A stretch of DNA of 64,000 nt from Williamsia sp. 1138 (GTDB lineage Bacteria > Actinomycetota > Actinomycetes > Mycobacteriales > Mycobacteriaceae), in contig NZ_MJEJ02000024.1 in the NCBI RefSeq assembly GCF_002095435.2, positions 1 to 64,000 on the forward strand, given 5' to 3'. Positions 52,909 through 62,530 of the stretch are shown one piece after another. The translations under genes and the position numbers were made by a program. The notes under the pieces are model-generated. The model searched no databases, had not been told where the DNA came from, and was given only the letters and a program-made list of their open reading frames with translations. How positions within the stretch are numbered: position 1 is the stretch's first letter; each line of letters opens with the position of its first letter.

Positions 52909-53538
52909 TCAGGCAGGCACGATCAGGCCGGAACCCTGCGCCTGAGCCTTGGCGAAACGCTCGGAGGCGTCGGCCCAGTTGACCACGTTCCACCAAGCCT
53001 TGACGTAGTCCGGCTTGACGTTCTGGTAGTCGAGGTAGAAGGCGTGCTCCCACATGTCCAGCATGACGATGGGGATGAAACCAACGGAAGTATTTCCGTG
53101 CTGATCGGTCAGCTGCTCGATGAGGAGCTTGCCCTCGATGGTGTCGTAGCCCAGGATCGCCCAGCCACTGCCCTGCAGCGTGGTGGCCGCGGCGGTGAAG
53201 TGCGCCTGGAACTTGTCGAAGCCGCCGAACTGATCGTCGATGGCTGCAGCGAGGTCGCCTTCCGGCTTGTCGCCACCGTTGGGCGACAGGTTCTTCCAGA
53301 AGATCGAGTGGTTGGTGTGCCCGCCGAGGTGAAAGGCGAGGTTGGCCGACAGCTGAAAGACCTTGTCAGCGATGGTGCCGTCTTCACGAGCAGCCGCGAG
53401 CTTCTCAACGGCAGTGTTCACGCCCTTGACGTAGGTGGCGTGGTGCTTGCTGTGGTGCAGCTCCATGATCCTGCCGGAGATGTGCGGCTCGAGAGCTGCG
53501 TAGTCGTAGTCCAGGTCCGGCAAGGTGTATTCAGACAC
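52909..53538 (-). CDS. sodA: Superoxide dismutase (Fe/Mn family)
   Basis: 209 residues. Metal ligands: a His in [13 protein letters not shown] (28-29), the His in [10 protein letters not shown], and Asp and His in [14 protein letters not shown]. The length and the motif [11 protein letters not shown] are typical of mycobacterial SodA, which is released outside the cell without a signal peptide in M. tuberculosis. It converts superoxide to peroxide and oxygen. Its 5' region has a GGGGAC-N5-GTCCCC dyad at 53558-53574, and it ends at a textbook terminator. Monocistronic. Confidence 0.97.
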   Translation of the reverse strand: MSEYTLPDLDYDYAALEPHISGRIMELHHSKHHATYVKGVNTAVEKLAAAREDGTIADKVFQLSANLAFHLGGHTNHSIFWKNLSPNGGDKPEGDLAAAIDDQFGGFDKFQAHFTAAATTLQGSGWAILGYDTIEGKLLIEQLTDQHGNTSVGFIPIVMLDMWEHAFYLDYQNVKPDYVKAWWNVVNWADASERFAKAQAQGSGLIVPA

Positions 53539-53557
53539 GATGTTCCTCTCACTATGC

Positions 53558-53574
53558 GGGGACGTTAGGTCCCC
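53558..53574. promoter_or_regulatory. GGGGAC/GTCCCC dyad in the sodA leader
   Basis: A 6+6 bp inverted repeat with 5 bases between, about 20 bases upstream of the sodA start codon. It could be an operator or a leader hairpin near the ribosome site. No known regulator pattern was matched. Confidence 0.4.
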
Positions 53575-53731
53575 AGTTTGTCGTCCTCTAAATGGGCTCT
53601 ACCCGTTCGAGTGCACTTCCTACCCTTACGCAGGATATGGGGATGTGCAATAGCGTGCGCCAGATGCACCTCAAGCCTGGTTGAGGTTTGGCGGCACCGC
53701 TCGGCCGTGGATCCGGCGCTCGTTGTCCGCG

Positions 53732-53896
53732 CTAGGAGGCGAAGATCAAGATGGCGAGAACCAGGAGAAGTGCGACGACGCTGATGCCGGTGGTGAGGCA
53801 GCGCGCCCCGACATTGATGGGTTCGGCACCCGGCCACGTACGGGGACGACGCTCGAACAACGGAGCGTCGTTTCCGGAACTGGTCGAGGCTGCCAC
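53732..53896 (-). CDS. Small tail-anchored membrane protein
   Basis: 54 residues from GTG 53896, which follows AGGAG at 5 bases; the frame open to 53956 is possible but has a poorer signal. The N-terminal half is polar (APLFERRPRTWPGAEPINVG) and the end is one hydrophobic helix (GISVVALLLVLAILIFAS) with no residues after it. This is the pattern of small actinobacterial envelope proteins. Function unknown. It is divergent from the jetABC operon, whose start lies 220 bases away. Confidence 0.6.
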   Translation of the reverse strand: MAASTSSGNDAPLFERRPRTWPGAEPINVGARCLTTGISVVALLLVLAILIFAS

Positions 53897-54103
53897 CCGT
53901 TCTCCTGCCGTCCGTTTCCGTCGGTGATGTGCGAACTCGTGAGTGATAACCGTCACAAATGCACGTGTGTCGGCAAGCTAAGCATGTCTTCGCCCAGTAC
54001 TCAAGCCGCGATCGCAGGATGGGACCTGCCGCCGGTCCAACTATCATCTTCCGCGGGGCACGCAACGGCGTTGCTGTGCGTCCAAACGCCAGGAAGATCG
54101 AGC

Positions 54104-54110
54104 GGAGGTG
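54104..54110 (+). promoter_or_regulatory. Perfect Shine-Dalgarno of jetA
   Basis: GGAGGTG lies 6 bases before TTG 54117. It includes the GTG at 54108 that would otherwise be read as the start, so the site argues for the TTG. Confidence 0.6.
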
Positions 54111-54116
54111 GATCGA

Positions 54117-55643
54117 TTGGCACGCCCGACTGCAGCGCAGCTCTACGCCGCATACGGTGACAACGCAGACAGCGACGTCACCCTTCGCCTCCTACGCTCG
54201 CGAAACGCGGTTCCCTACCTAGCGATCATGGCCGCCCGGCTGGCCGACGGTCAGGTCGATGGTGACCATCTCGGCGCGGGCGTGGAGAAAGACCTCGCAG
54301 ACCTGGCCGACCATTGGCTTCAGCGCGGGTGGGAGCTGCCCACCGCGGACGACCTGCTCGACCGTTGGGTGCGCGCGGGGTATCTGGCCCGCACCCTGGT
54401 GGCCGACACCCAGATCGAGCGGTACCAGCTCACGCGCGGTGCCACCCAGGCCATCGCCCAGGTGCAGGCTGTGCGACAGAACCGGACGGTCGCCACCGAG
54501 ACGGTGCTTGAGTTGGTGATGTCGCGATTGTCGAACATCGCGGTGTCGATCAATCCCGATCCCGGTGAGCACATCCGTGACATCGATCAGAAGATCGCCG
54601 AATTGACTGCGCGCAGAGCAGAACTCGCAGCCGGAGCGATTCCGGCGGTCGATACCCGCCGGGTTCTGGACGACATCAGGATGGTCAGTTCGCTCGCCGA
54701 ACGGATGCCGGCGGACATCATCGGGTACGGGGAGAAGATGCGGGAGAACTCGCGTGCCTTGCTCACCAGTGGGCTCGACGCCGAGCAGGGGTCGCACGCG
54801 GACGTGCTCAACCGGATGTTCGACGGCCACGATGCGCTCGCCGACTCGGACGAGGGCAAGGCGTTCGACACGTTCTACACGCTGATCGCCGACCACCGGC
54901 TCCGCGAGGATCTCGAGGCGAGTATCGCGGCGATCGCGTCAGGGTTACCGAACCTGCCCCACGACCTGCTCGACACCCTCACCGGGTTCATCGACCGGAT
55001 GTGGGACGAGGTGCAGTCGGTCGACGAGGTGCGGGGGCAGGTCTACCGCCGGATCAACACGTTCGTGAAGGACGGCGACTTCCTGCATTACCGGGCCCTG
55101 CGTAGCCAGATCTCCGACGCCCAGCGCGCCGCCGCCGCCGCATTTGTCCATGCGGGTCCGGGCAAGGACATGGGTATCGCCGTACCGATGAGCGCCGCAA
55201 GCTCCAATTCCGTTGGAGCACTGGTCTTTCACGACGGGATCATCGATTCACCCGGTGCGGTTGCCGACACCGCGGGTGAGATCAGGATCGACCCGGCCGA
55301 CCTGGTCGGTGTGGAGTCGATCGATTGGCATGCCCTGACCGACGCGGTGAACGATGCGATCGCATCCGGGCCTGCCGGGATCGATGAGGTCCTGGCGTTG
55401 CTGCCGACCGCGCGGACCGGTGACGTGATCGGGATCTGGTCGCTGGCGCAGCGGCACGGTGCCACCGACGACTCCGGCGCCGAGATCACCGTCCTTGCTC
55501 ACACGGCCCGTGGCCTGCGTGAGATCAACATGCCTGCCGTGCTTTTCACGCATTCGCTGCCCGACCCCATAACCGCGCAGCCACATGAGGTGATGCACTT
55601 GCTGGACGAGCCAGACGTAGCGGGACAGAAGGTGGTCAGGTGA
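54117..55643 (+). CDS. jetA: JetA/MksF-like kleisin subunit (DUF3375)
   Basis: About 508 residues, full length for DUF3375. It opens LARPTAAQLYAAYGDNADSD and has N-terminal winged-helix segments (about 5-115), a helical centre (145-310) and a C-terminal winged helix with RINTFVKDGDFLHY. JetA bridges the heads of the SMC-like ATPase JetC and recruits JetB, as MukF does for MukB/MukE. The start TTG 54117 is preferred on its Shine-Dalgarno; GTG 54108 is possible. The stop overlaps jetB by 4 bases (GTGA). Confidence 0.88.
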   Translation: MARPTAAQLYAAYGDNADSDVTLRLLRSRNAVPYLAIMAARLADGQVDGDHLGAGVEKDLADLADHWLQRGWELPTADDLLDRWVRAGYLARTLVADTQIERYQLTRGATQAIAQVQAVRQNRTVATETVLELVMSRLSNIAVSINPDPGEHIRDIDQKIAELTARRAELAAGAIPAVDTRRVLDDIRMVSSLAERMPADIIGYGEKMRENSRALLTSGLDAEQGSHADVLNRMFDGHDALADSDEGKAFDTFYTLIADHRLREDLEASIAAIASGLPNLPHDLLDTLTGFIDRMWDEVQSVDEVRGQVYRRINTFVKDGDFLHYRALRSQISDAQRAAAAAFVHAGPGKDMGIAVPMSAASSNSVGALVFHDGIIDSPGAVADTAGEIRIDPADLVGVESIDWHALTDAVNDAIASGPAGIDEVLALLPTARTGDVIGIWSLAQRHGATDDSGAEITVLAHTARGLREINMPAVLFTHSLPDPITAQPHEVMHLLDEPDVAGQKVVR

Positions 55644-56437
55644 GTACCCCAGAGGAACCGATGGTAGAGCCGACAGGCGAGCAGAACCTCGGGCAGCAGG
55701 AAGGCGAAGACCTGTTCGTCGACGATCCGGGTGCATTGACCGAACCATCGGTCGACCTGTCGCACTTCGCCTTCGACGGCTCGGAGCCCGTCGGGACGAT
55801 CAGCGACCCGCAGGTGGACGCGCGATTCGATGGTGACACCTCCGCGTTACCCGCCCCGGTCTGTTACGCGCTGCAGGAGCTGGTCGCCGCCGCGCATGTC
55901 TCGGTGCGCTCGCGCAACTGGAAGACCATCGAGGTGCACGAAGAGGTCATCAGATCCAGGCTCTCCGAGCTGAACCTGCAGCTCGAGATCAACCGTGAGC
56001 ACAAGTACGCCTTCACCCGGCAGGTCTCGGAAAATGATCCGAGGCAACGCAATATCCTGCGCGCACAGACCCTCACCCTGGCTGCCTCGGTGCTCGCCCT
56101 GTTCCTGCGGCAGAAGTATCTGACGAGTGCAGACGAGTCCGTGGTCGCAGAACGCGGCGAGATCATGGACCACATGCTCACCTACAAGCCGGTGTCGGAC
56201 ACCGACGAGGCCGGGTTCATCAAGCGTATCGATGCCGCGATCAATCAACTCGAGTCGCGCAAGATCATTCGCGCACTGCCGGGCACCGATCGCTACGTGG
56301 TGCACGGGGTGATCGCCTCACTGCTCGGGCCGGAGCAGGTCGCTGCATACACCGAGGCCTATCGGCGACTCGCCGGCGAGCATGCCGAAGACGGAACCGA
56401 CCTGACCGAACTCGACGACCGGGAGCGCACGACATGA
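55640..56437 (+). CDS. jetB: JetB/MksE-like winged-helix subunit (DUF4194)
   Basis: 265 residues. The first 75 are acidic and probably disordered (EQNLGQQEGEDLFVDDPG). The DUF4194 domain (about 80-245) contains EVHEEVIRSRLSELNLQLEI, a helical core, then LESRKIIRALPGTDRYVVHG, typical of the MukE-like double winged helix. It binds the kleisin JetA and DNA. GTG 55640 overlaps the jetA stop, and its own stop overlaps the jetC start (ATGA), so the three products are made in coupled amounts. Confidence 0.88.
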   Translation: MSTPEEPMVEPTGEQNLGQQEGEDLFVDDPGALTEPSVDLSHFAFDGSEPVGTISDPQVDARFDGDTSALPAPVCYALQELVAAAHVSVRSRNWKTIEVHEEVIRSRLSELNLQLEINREHKYAFTRQVSENDPRQRNILRAQTLTLAASVLALFLRQKYLTSADESVVAERGEIMDHMLTYKPVSDTDEAGFIKRIDAAINQLESRKIIRALPGTDRYVVHGVIASLLGPEQVAAYTEAYRRLAGEHAEDGTDLTELDDRERTT

Positions 56438-59400
56438 CCGAGATCCTGGAAACCCCGGTTCGTGCGGGCAAGCGGACCATGAACATCGGCCAGTTTCGTT
56501 TGACCCGTATTCAGTTGGTCAACTGGGGCACGTTCGACGGGTACAAGGACTACCCCATCGACGAGCGTGGCGTGATGCTCACCGGACCGTCGGGCTCCGG
56601 TAAGTCGTCGATGATGGACGGTCACTCGGTGGTCTTGCTTCCCACCTACGACCAGGTGTTCAACGCGTCCGCCGACCTGTCCGCGAAGGGCGCGAAGAAG
56701 GCCGCTCGTTCCATGGCCGATTACGTCCGTGGGGCCTGGGCCGAGAACGATGACCGCTACAACCAGTCGCAGGTGCAGTACCTGCGCGCCGACGGGGCGA
56801 CCTGGTCGGCGATTGCCGCGACCTACGACAACGGTGCCGGCTCGTCCACCACCGCAGTGGCCATCAAGTGGTTTCCGGGCTCGGGTACCGACGGCAGTTC
56901 GCTGCGATCCTGGTATCAGCTGCACACCGGGCATTTCGACCTGCTGTCGCTGAATGTCTGGGCGCAGAGCGGTTTCGACATCCGCCGGTACCGCGCGGCG
57001 AATCCTGAGGTGGAATGCTTCGACGTGCAGAGTGCGTATCAGGAGGCACTGCGACGCCGGGTCGGTATCGGTCAGTCGTCGGCCGCGTTGTCTCTGATGG
57101 GCAAGGCGAAGGCGATGAAGAACGTCGGCGATCTCAACCTGTTCATCCGCACCTACATGCTCGACCGGCCGGAGACGTACGCGAAAGCGGAACGGCTGGT
57201 GGAGAACTTCACCCAGCTGGACGAGGCATACCAGGCCGCAGCCCGAGCCAACGCCCAGGAGCAGGTGCTGCGCCCCATCCCTGATGCGTGGGACACCTAT
57301 TGCAGCGCAGAAGAATCGACGACCCGCGCCGGAACCCTGCTGGGCCCTCCGATGCGCGCGTTCATGCGCGAGCACCGGATGACGCTGCTGCAGGCACGCC
57401 TGGACCAGATCGACACCGACCGTGAGCGTCTCGACAACGAGGTGGCCAAGTGGGAGAACCTTGCCGACGAGCGCGAGGAGCGCCACACGTCGCTGCGTGA
57501 TCAACTGACCTCGGAGAAGGGCGAGCTGACCACCCTCGAATCCGAACTGAAATCGTTCGAGCAGCAGGTCACTGCGCGGAACCGGGCGTATGAACGGTAT
57601 GCGACGCTCGTCGGTGGGCTCGGAGAACGGACCCCGGAGACGCAGGACGAGTTCGCGGCGCTGCGGCTGCGGGCCCCGGAGATCGCTCGTGCGGCACGGG
57701 AATCCGCCGACAAGCTGGCCACCACGGCGCACAGCTTCTTTGCCGCGGAGACCGATGCCCGGCGCGAGTTCGAAGCGGCGGTGGAGGAACTCGCCAGCCT
57801 CAACACCCGACGATCCCTGTTGCCGCGCGAGGTCTTGGGCCAGCGGGACGGGATCGCCCAGGCCACGGGTGTGCCCGCCGAAGACCTGCCGTTCGCCGCG
57901 GAGCTGATCGACGTCGACCCGGCCGACAAGGATCGGTGGGCCGGGGCCGCCGAGCGGGTGCTGCGTGGTCTGGGCATGACCATGCTCGTACCCGAGGCGC
58001 ACCGGACGACGATCGGCGAGTTCGTGAACCGCACCAATCTCGGAGGTGTGCTCGAATACCGCGTTTACCAAGAACATTCATCCCCGGGTGCTGATCCGGT
58101 CCCGGGTTCACTGGCGGAGAAACTGCTGGTCGACGAACGCCATCCCGCGGGCGGCTGGCTCGCCGGTGTGGTGGCGCGTAGTGCAGAACACATCTGTGTC
58201 GATCTCCCGGCGCAGCTCGACCAGCATCCACTCGCCGTCACACCGCAGGGCCTGGTGAAGTCGGGGCGAGACCGATTCCGCAAGGACGATCGCCGCTCGG
58301 TCTCCGATCGCACGCAGTGGATTCTCGGATCGAACACCGACGGTAAGCGCACCGCACTCGAGGAACTGCGGGACCACCGGGAAGCGCTGTTCGCCGAGGC
58401 CCGTCAGGCCGCCCAGGACAAGCGAGATCTGTTGGAGGCCAATCGCGAACGCGCAAAGAACGCGGACGCGCTCGCGGCGTACGCCTCGTGGGCCGAGCTC
58501 AACTGGTGGTCCTCTCGCCGCGACGCCGACGAACTCAACGCCCGGATCGATCGCGTCCGGGAGAATCGTGTCGATCTCGCGGAACTCGAAGAGCAGGTCG
58601 AGATCGCCCGCGCCGACTGGCGAGAGGCCGTGGCCCGGGTCGGTGCGCTCGGTGACCAACTGGGTCATGTCGGTTCGGACTGGGACCGGTGGTTTGCCGA
58701 AGCCGAGCAGGTGAAGGCCGAGAGCACGAAACTCGACGACGCGGACCGGGAGTATCTCGCGGGTGTCCTCGCGGAGACCCTTGCCGCCGGCGGCAAGACG
58801 CTGACTCTCGACAATTACGGCGAGGTGCGGTCGGACCTGCGAAATGCCTTGGAAGCTGTTGTCGGAAAGGCCAATGCCGAGCGTGACGGCGCGGAGAACC
58901 GGATCGTGCGTGCGGGCGAGGCGTTCCTGCGGGAGTGGCCCGAGGCATCGGCAAACCTCAGTGCGAGTGTCGAATACGCAGCTGACCTGGTGTCCATCCA
59001 CCAGAGTCTCGTCGAGCACGGATTGGCTTCGACGCAGCAGCGGTTCCGGCAGTTGATCACCACCGACATCAGTCATTCGGTGTCCAACCTGTACAAGGAG
59101 ATCGCGGACACCAACAAACGGATCACCCGCGGGATCGCCGAGGTCAACATCGGCTTGCAACGGGTCGACTTCAACGAGGACACCTATCTGCAGATCGCAC
59201 AACTGCACAACCCGACGGACGAGTCGCGGGAGTTCGCCAAGATCGTCGACTCGATGATCCGGGATGCTCCGGCGGCCAAGTCCGGCGACGGCGCAGTGCT
59301 GGCGCGGCAGTTCTACCGCATCCGTGGTCTCGTCGCACGGCTCACAGGAACCGATGCGGAGAACCGCCGCTGGTGCGACAACGTGCTGGACGTTCGCAAC

Positions 59401-59835
59401 AGCTACACCTTCTACGGTAAGGAACTGAGCTCCGGGGCCCCCGCCGACGACCCTCCGGTCCACACCTACCGCAACACCGCCTCCAACTCCGGTGGCGAGC
59501 AGGAGAAGCTCGTTGCCTTCTGTCTTGCTGCGGCGCTGAGCTTTTCTCTCTCGCACGGAGAAGACCACCGACCGGGCTTCGCCCCGTTGATGCTGGATGA
59601 GGCGTTCAGCAAATCGGATGAGACCTTCAGCTCGCAGTCGCTGCGGGCGTTCGAGCAGTTCGGTTTCCAGCTGATCATCGCGGCCCCGATCCGTATGGTC
59701 GGCATCGTCGAACCGTTCATCGGTCAGGTCATCCTGGTGGACAAGCAGACCGGGGAAGGTGGCGCTCGTTCGGATGCTCGCGCAGCGACCTTCGGTGAGC
59801 TCGCGGCAGCCCGGGCAACCGGCGGAAGAAAGTAG
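56434..59835 (+). CDS. jetC: JetC/MksB-like SMC-type ATPase
   Basis: 1133 residues. Walker A GPSGSGKSS is at 51-59, ABC signature NSGGEQEK at about 1018-1025, and Walker B APLMLDEAFSKSD at about 1050-1062, with the heads joined by long coiled coils (about 310-405 and 640-790). The N terminus (FRLTRIQLVNWGTFDGY) matches the MukB/JetC group. In Wadjet, JetABC extrudes DNA loops and hands over small circles to the nuclease JetD. It is followed after 2 bases by an AlkZ-like gene rather than jetD. Confidence 0.93.
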   Translation: MTEILETPVRAGKRTMNIGQFRLTRIQLVNWGTFDGYKDYPIDERGVMLTGPSGSGKSSMMDGHSVVLLPTYDQVFNASADLSAKGAKKAARSMADYVRGAWAENDDRYNQSQVQYLRADGATWSAIAATYDNGAGSSTTAVAIKWFPGSGTDGSSLRSWYQLHTGHFDLLSLNVWAQSGFDIRRYRAANPEVECFDVQSAYQEALRRRVGIGQSSAALSLMGKAKAMKNVGDLNLFIRTYMLDRPETYAKAERLVENFTQLDEAYQAAARANAQEQVLRPIPDAWDTYCSAEESTTRAGTLLGPPMRAFMREHRMTLLQARLDQIDTDRERLDNEVAKWENLADEREERHTSLRDQLTSEKGELTTLESELKSFEQQVTARNRAYERYATLVGGLGERTPETQDEFAALRLRAPEIARAARESADKLATTAHSFFAAETDARREFEAAVEELASLNTRRSLLPREVLGQRDGIAQATGVPAEDLPFAAELIDVDPADKDRWAGAAERVLRGLGMTMLVPEAHRTTIGEFVNRTNLGGVLEYRVYQEHSSPGADPVPGSLAEKLLVDERHPAGGWLAGVVARSAEHICVDLPAQLDQHPLAVTPQGLVKSGRDRFRKDDRRSVSDRTQWILGSNTDGKRTALEELRDHREALFAEARQAAQDKRDLLEANRERAKNADALAAYASWAELNWWSSRRDADELNARIDRVRENRVDLAELEEQVEIARADWREAVARVGALGDQLGHVGSDWDRWFAEAEQVKAESTKLDDADREYLAGVLAETLAAGGKTLTLDNYGEVRSDLRNALEAVVGKANAERDGAENRIVRAGEAFLREWPEASANLSASVEYAADLVSIHQSLVEHGLASTQQRFRQLITTDISHSVSNLYKEIADTNKRITRGIAEVNIGLQRVDFNEDTYLQIAQLHNPTDESREFAKIVDSMIRDAPAAKSGDGAVLARQFYRIRGLVARLTGTDAENRRWCDNVLDVRNSYTFYGKELSSGAPADDPPVHTYRNTASNSGGEQEKLVAFCLAAALSFSLSHGEDHRPGFAPLMLDEAFSKSDETFSSQSLRAFEQFGFQLIIAAPIRMVGIVEPFIGQVILVDKQTGEGGARSDARAATFGELAAARATGGRK

Positions 59836-59837
59836 AC

Positions 59838-60920
59838 GTGACCCGGCAGATCTCGCTACGACAGTGGAATCGGACGCTGCTGCAGCGACAGCATCTACTC
59901 GAGCGGGTCGACGAGGACATCCTCGAGGTGCTCGATCGCTGCGTCGGATTGCAATCCCAGGATCCTCGTGCCGCGTTCTTCGGATTGTGGTCCCGTATCA
60001 CCGATTTCGATCCACTCGATCTCGACGATCTGATGACGGACCGAGAAGTGATCCGGATGGCATTGCTGCGGAGCACAGTCTTCCTGATGGATGCCGAGGA
60101 CGCCCGCTGGGTCCGCCCGCTCGCCCAGGCGAGTCTGGACGGTGAGCTGCGGTCCAACCACGCGAAGCGGCTCGCCGGGGCCGATCTCGCCGACGTTGCC
60201 GAGTACGGCCGGCAATTGCTCACCGGCACAGAGCTTCCCGTCAAGTCGCTGAAAGACTCGTTGGCGGTGCGGTGGCCCGATGCCGACAGTTCGTCCCTGG
60301 TGACCGTGGTCCGATGCCTGGTGCCCCTGGTGCAGGTACCACCGAGGGGGACCTGGACGGGTTCGGCGACCACAACTTACTCCCTCTACGACGAGTGGTG
60401 CGGCCCCGGAGAATCGGCTGTCACGGGCGAGGATGCGATCAAGGATCTGATCAGGCTGTACCTGCGCGGGTTCGGGCCGGCCAGTATCAAAGGTATCCAG
60501 ACCTGGGCCGGCATGACCAGGCTGCGGCCGATCGTGGAGGCCATGGAAGCCGACTGGGAACTGGGGAAGCTCGAAGGTCCGGACGGCGAGGAGCTGTTCG
60601 ACATCGACGGACTCGCGCTCGCCGACGAGGACGCCGCCGCACCGGTGAGATTGGTGGCCCCCTTCGACAACATCGTGCTGGCCCAGGGGCCCGATCGTGG
60701 GCGGGTCGTCGACGACGACATCTTCAAGAAGCTCGCCACCCCGAACGGCCGCTCGCCGGGTTTCGTGCTGATCGACGGTCGCGTCGCAGGAATGTGGCAC
60801 CCGCGAAAGAACGGCAAGGCCACCACCATCGAGGTGGACATCTTCTCGGAGATCTCGGCCGTCGATCGTCGGGCGGTAGAGGCCGAGCGGGCGCAGCTCG
60901 TCGACTTCTGCAACGCCTGA
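59838..60920 (+). CDS. AlkZ/YcaQ-like winged-helix DNA glycosylase candidate (HTH_42)
   Basis: 360 residues, HTH_42 (PF06224) over most of its length. The N-terminal block VGLQSQDPRAAFFGLWSRI keeps the Gln-x-Gln pair (Gln39, Gln41) that is catalytic in AlkZ-type glycosylases, which unhook alkylated bases and interstrand cross-links. Later blocks are TYSLYDEWCG, GPASIKGIQTWAGM (winged helix) and VAPFDNIVLAQGPDRGRV, with a closing MWHPRKNGKATTIEVDIF. The GTG start at 59838 lies 2 bases past the jetC stop, so it is part of the jet operon and occupies the slot of jetD. Glycosylase activity is inferred from family motifs. Confidence 0.8.
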   Translation: MTRQISLRQWNRTLLQRQHLLERVDEDILEVLDRCVGLQSQDPRAAFFGLWSRITDFDPLDLDDLMTDREVIRMALLRSTVFLMDAEDARWVRPLAQASLDGELRSNHAKRLAGADLADVAEYGRQLLTGTELPVKSLKDSLAVRWPDADSSSLVTVVRCLVPLVQVPPRGTWTGSATTTYSLYDEWCGPGESAVTGEDAIKDLIRLYLRGFGPASIKGIQTWAGMTRLRPIVEAMEADWELGKLEGPDGEELFDIDGLALADEDAAAPVRLVAPFDNIVLAQGPDRGRVVDDDIFKKLATPNGRSPGFVLIDGRVAGMWHPRKNGKATTIEVDIFSEISAVDRRAVEAERAQLVDFCNA

Positions 60921-61007
60921 TCGTACTCGGCGTCCGGCAGTTACTGTCTATGATGACAAGTAAGTCACTGGAGACGGGTATCTGCCGTCGAGGCCGGAGG
61001 TTTCATC

Positions 61008-61760
61008 ATGACGCGTTTGCAGGACAAGGTCGCCCTGGTCACCGGGGGTGCCTCCGGAATCGGTGAGGCCACGGTTCGCAGGTTCGCCAGTGAAGGTGCG
61101 CTGGTGGTCTTCACCGACGTCGCGGACGGCACCGAACTGGCCGCCGAGACCGGGTCGACGTTCCTGCGCCAGGATGTCGCGGACCCGGTGACCTGGACCG
61201 AGGTGGTGCGCTCGATCGAAGAGCGGCACGGCCGTCTCGACGTGCTGGTCAACAACGCCGGGATCGTCGGAAATCAGTCCATCGTCGATCTCGATCTCGA
61301 GACGATGAACCGGGTCATGGCCATCAACGTGACCGGCGTCGCCCTCGGAACCCAGGCCGCCATCGCCAGCATGCGCAAGAGTGGCGGCGGATCGATCATC
61401 AACGTCGCGTCGACCACGTCGTTTCTCGGCCTCGCCTTCGACGTCGCCTACACCGCATCGAAGCACGCCGTCGTCGGCATCACCCGGTCGAGCGCCGCGT
61501 ACTGCGCCCAGGAGCGGTTGGGGATCCGGGTCAACACACTGCACCCGGGTGCCATCTACACGGCGATCTTGCAGGGTCACGTCGAGAAGCGTCCGGAGTT
61601 GTTCGACGTTTTCAGCAACATGGCCCCGGTGGGACGTATGGGTGATGCCTCGGAGGTGGCTTCCATGGCGGTCTACCTGGCCTCGGACGATTCGAGTTTC
61701 TCGACAGGCGCGCAGTTCGTCGTCGACGGCGGGATCGTCAACACCCACCCCTCGATGTAG
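61008..61760 (+). CDS. Short-chain dehydrogenase/reductase
   Basis: 250 residues. The NAD site is VALVTGGASGIGEATVRRF (8-26), with NNAGIVG at about 82-88, Ser in INVASTTS and catalytic YTASKHAVVG (about 150). The closing FVVDGGIV is typical of 3-ketoacyl reductase/hydroxysteroid dehydrogenase groups. The substrate is unknown. It begins 87 bases after the jet operon on the same strand, with AGGCCGGAGG as ribosome site, and may be separate. Confidence 0.9.
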   Translation: MTRLQDKVALVTGGASGIGEATVRRFASEGALVVFTDVADGTELAAETGSTFLRQDVADPVTWTEVVRSIEERHGRLDVLVNNAGIVGNQSIVDLDLETMNRVMAINVTGVALGTQAAIASMRKSGGGSIINVASTTSFLGLAFDVAYTASKHAVVGITRSSAAYCAQERLGIRVNTLHPGAIYTAILQGHVEKRPELFDVFSNMAPVGRMGDASEVASMAVYLASDDSSFSTGAQFVVDGGIVNTHPSM

Positions 61761-61774
61761 GTCGCCCGGACAAC

Positions 61775-62530
61775 TCAGTCGTCGGGCAGATTGCCCGAGC
61801 GCGGGTTCCGGTGCGTGATGCAGTACCGGCGTCCGATGGGATCCGCCATCACCGTCCAGAATCGTTGCTGCTCGAGCACGCTCGCGCCCCAGCCCTCGTG
61901 CCGCGCAACCTCCTCTTCGGGATGTGTGCTCGCGAGGTCGAGATGACCACCCACCTCGGATGATCCCACCCGCTGCAGCAGGATGCGCAGCGGCATGTCT
62001 TTGGGGCGCTGCAGGTTTCGGAACTCGGGCATCACCCCCTGGCGCCACGCCCAGTTCGTCAGGGTCGCCCAGAACGTGCATTCGGCCTCGAATGCGGCCG
62101 CAGGCACATCGATACACAACTGGTCGATGATGCTGATGGTGTCCCCGGGCCAGCGAATGGGCCGCGAGCGTTCATGCTCGCCTTGCCAGGGCACCAGGCA
62201 GAACGGAAAACCGGCCGGCGAGCTCAGGACCACGACACTCTTGCTCTCGGAGACCACTTTCGCGCCGAGCGCTTTCGCGTGGGCGGTGGAGTCGCGTAAG
62301 TCGTCGACGTGGATGTCGAGGTGAACGCCGCCGGGTCCTTCTTTGACGCGTTGCACCCTCAGATGTGGATCGCCGTTGAAGGGTTCCAGCGACGCGAACT
62401 CCCGGTCCACCCCACGAGCGGGCGAGACGGTGCTCCCGGCGATGGCACGCCAGAACGTGACCTCGGGCCCGAAACTGTCGGCGGGCAGGTCGAGAAACGC
62501 GGTCAGCCATTTGATCGCCACGGGCGTCAC
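61775..62530 (-). CDS. Two-domain VOC family protein
   Basis: 251 residues comprising two VOC (glyoxalase-like) domains in tandem. The first (about 5-115) ends with SSPAGFPFCLVPW and the second (130-245) ends with ADPIGRRYCITHRNP. Each half has the metal-site-like HLDIHVDD / HLDLAST His-containing strand, as in the DUF/glyoxalase-like (PF18029) type of actinobacteria. The catalytic role is unknown. The GTG start at 62530 may be replaced by GTG 62521. It converges on the dehydrogenase, 14 bases apart. Confidence 0.82.
   Translation of the reverse strand: MTPVAIKWLTAFLDLPADSFGPEVTFWRAIAGSTVSPARGVDREFASLEPFNGDPHLRVQRVKEGPGGVHLDIHVDDLRDSTAHAKALGAKVVSESKSVVVLSSPAGFPFCLVPWQGEHERSRPIRWPGDTISIIDQLCIDVPAAAFEAECTFWATLTNWAWRQGVMPEFRNLQRPKDMPLRILLQRVGSSEVGGHLDLASTHPEEEVARHEGWGASVLEQQRFWTVMADPIGRRYCITHRNPRSGNLPDD

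Noticed and set aside
61008-61760. Gene after the AlkZ-like gene as a missing JetD
   Set aside because: It is a clear short-chain dehydrogenase with NAD-binding and catalytic YxxxK motifs.
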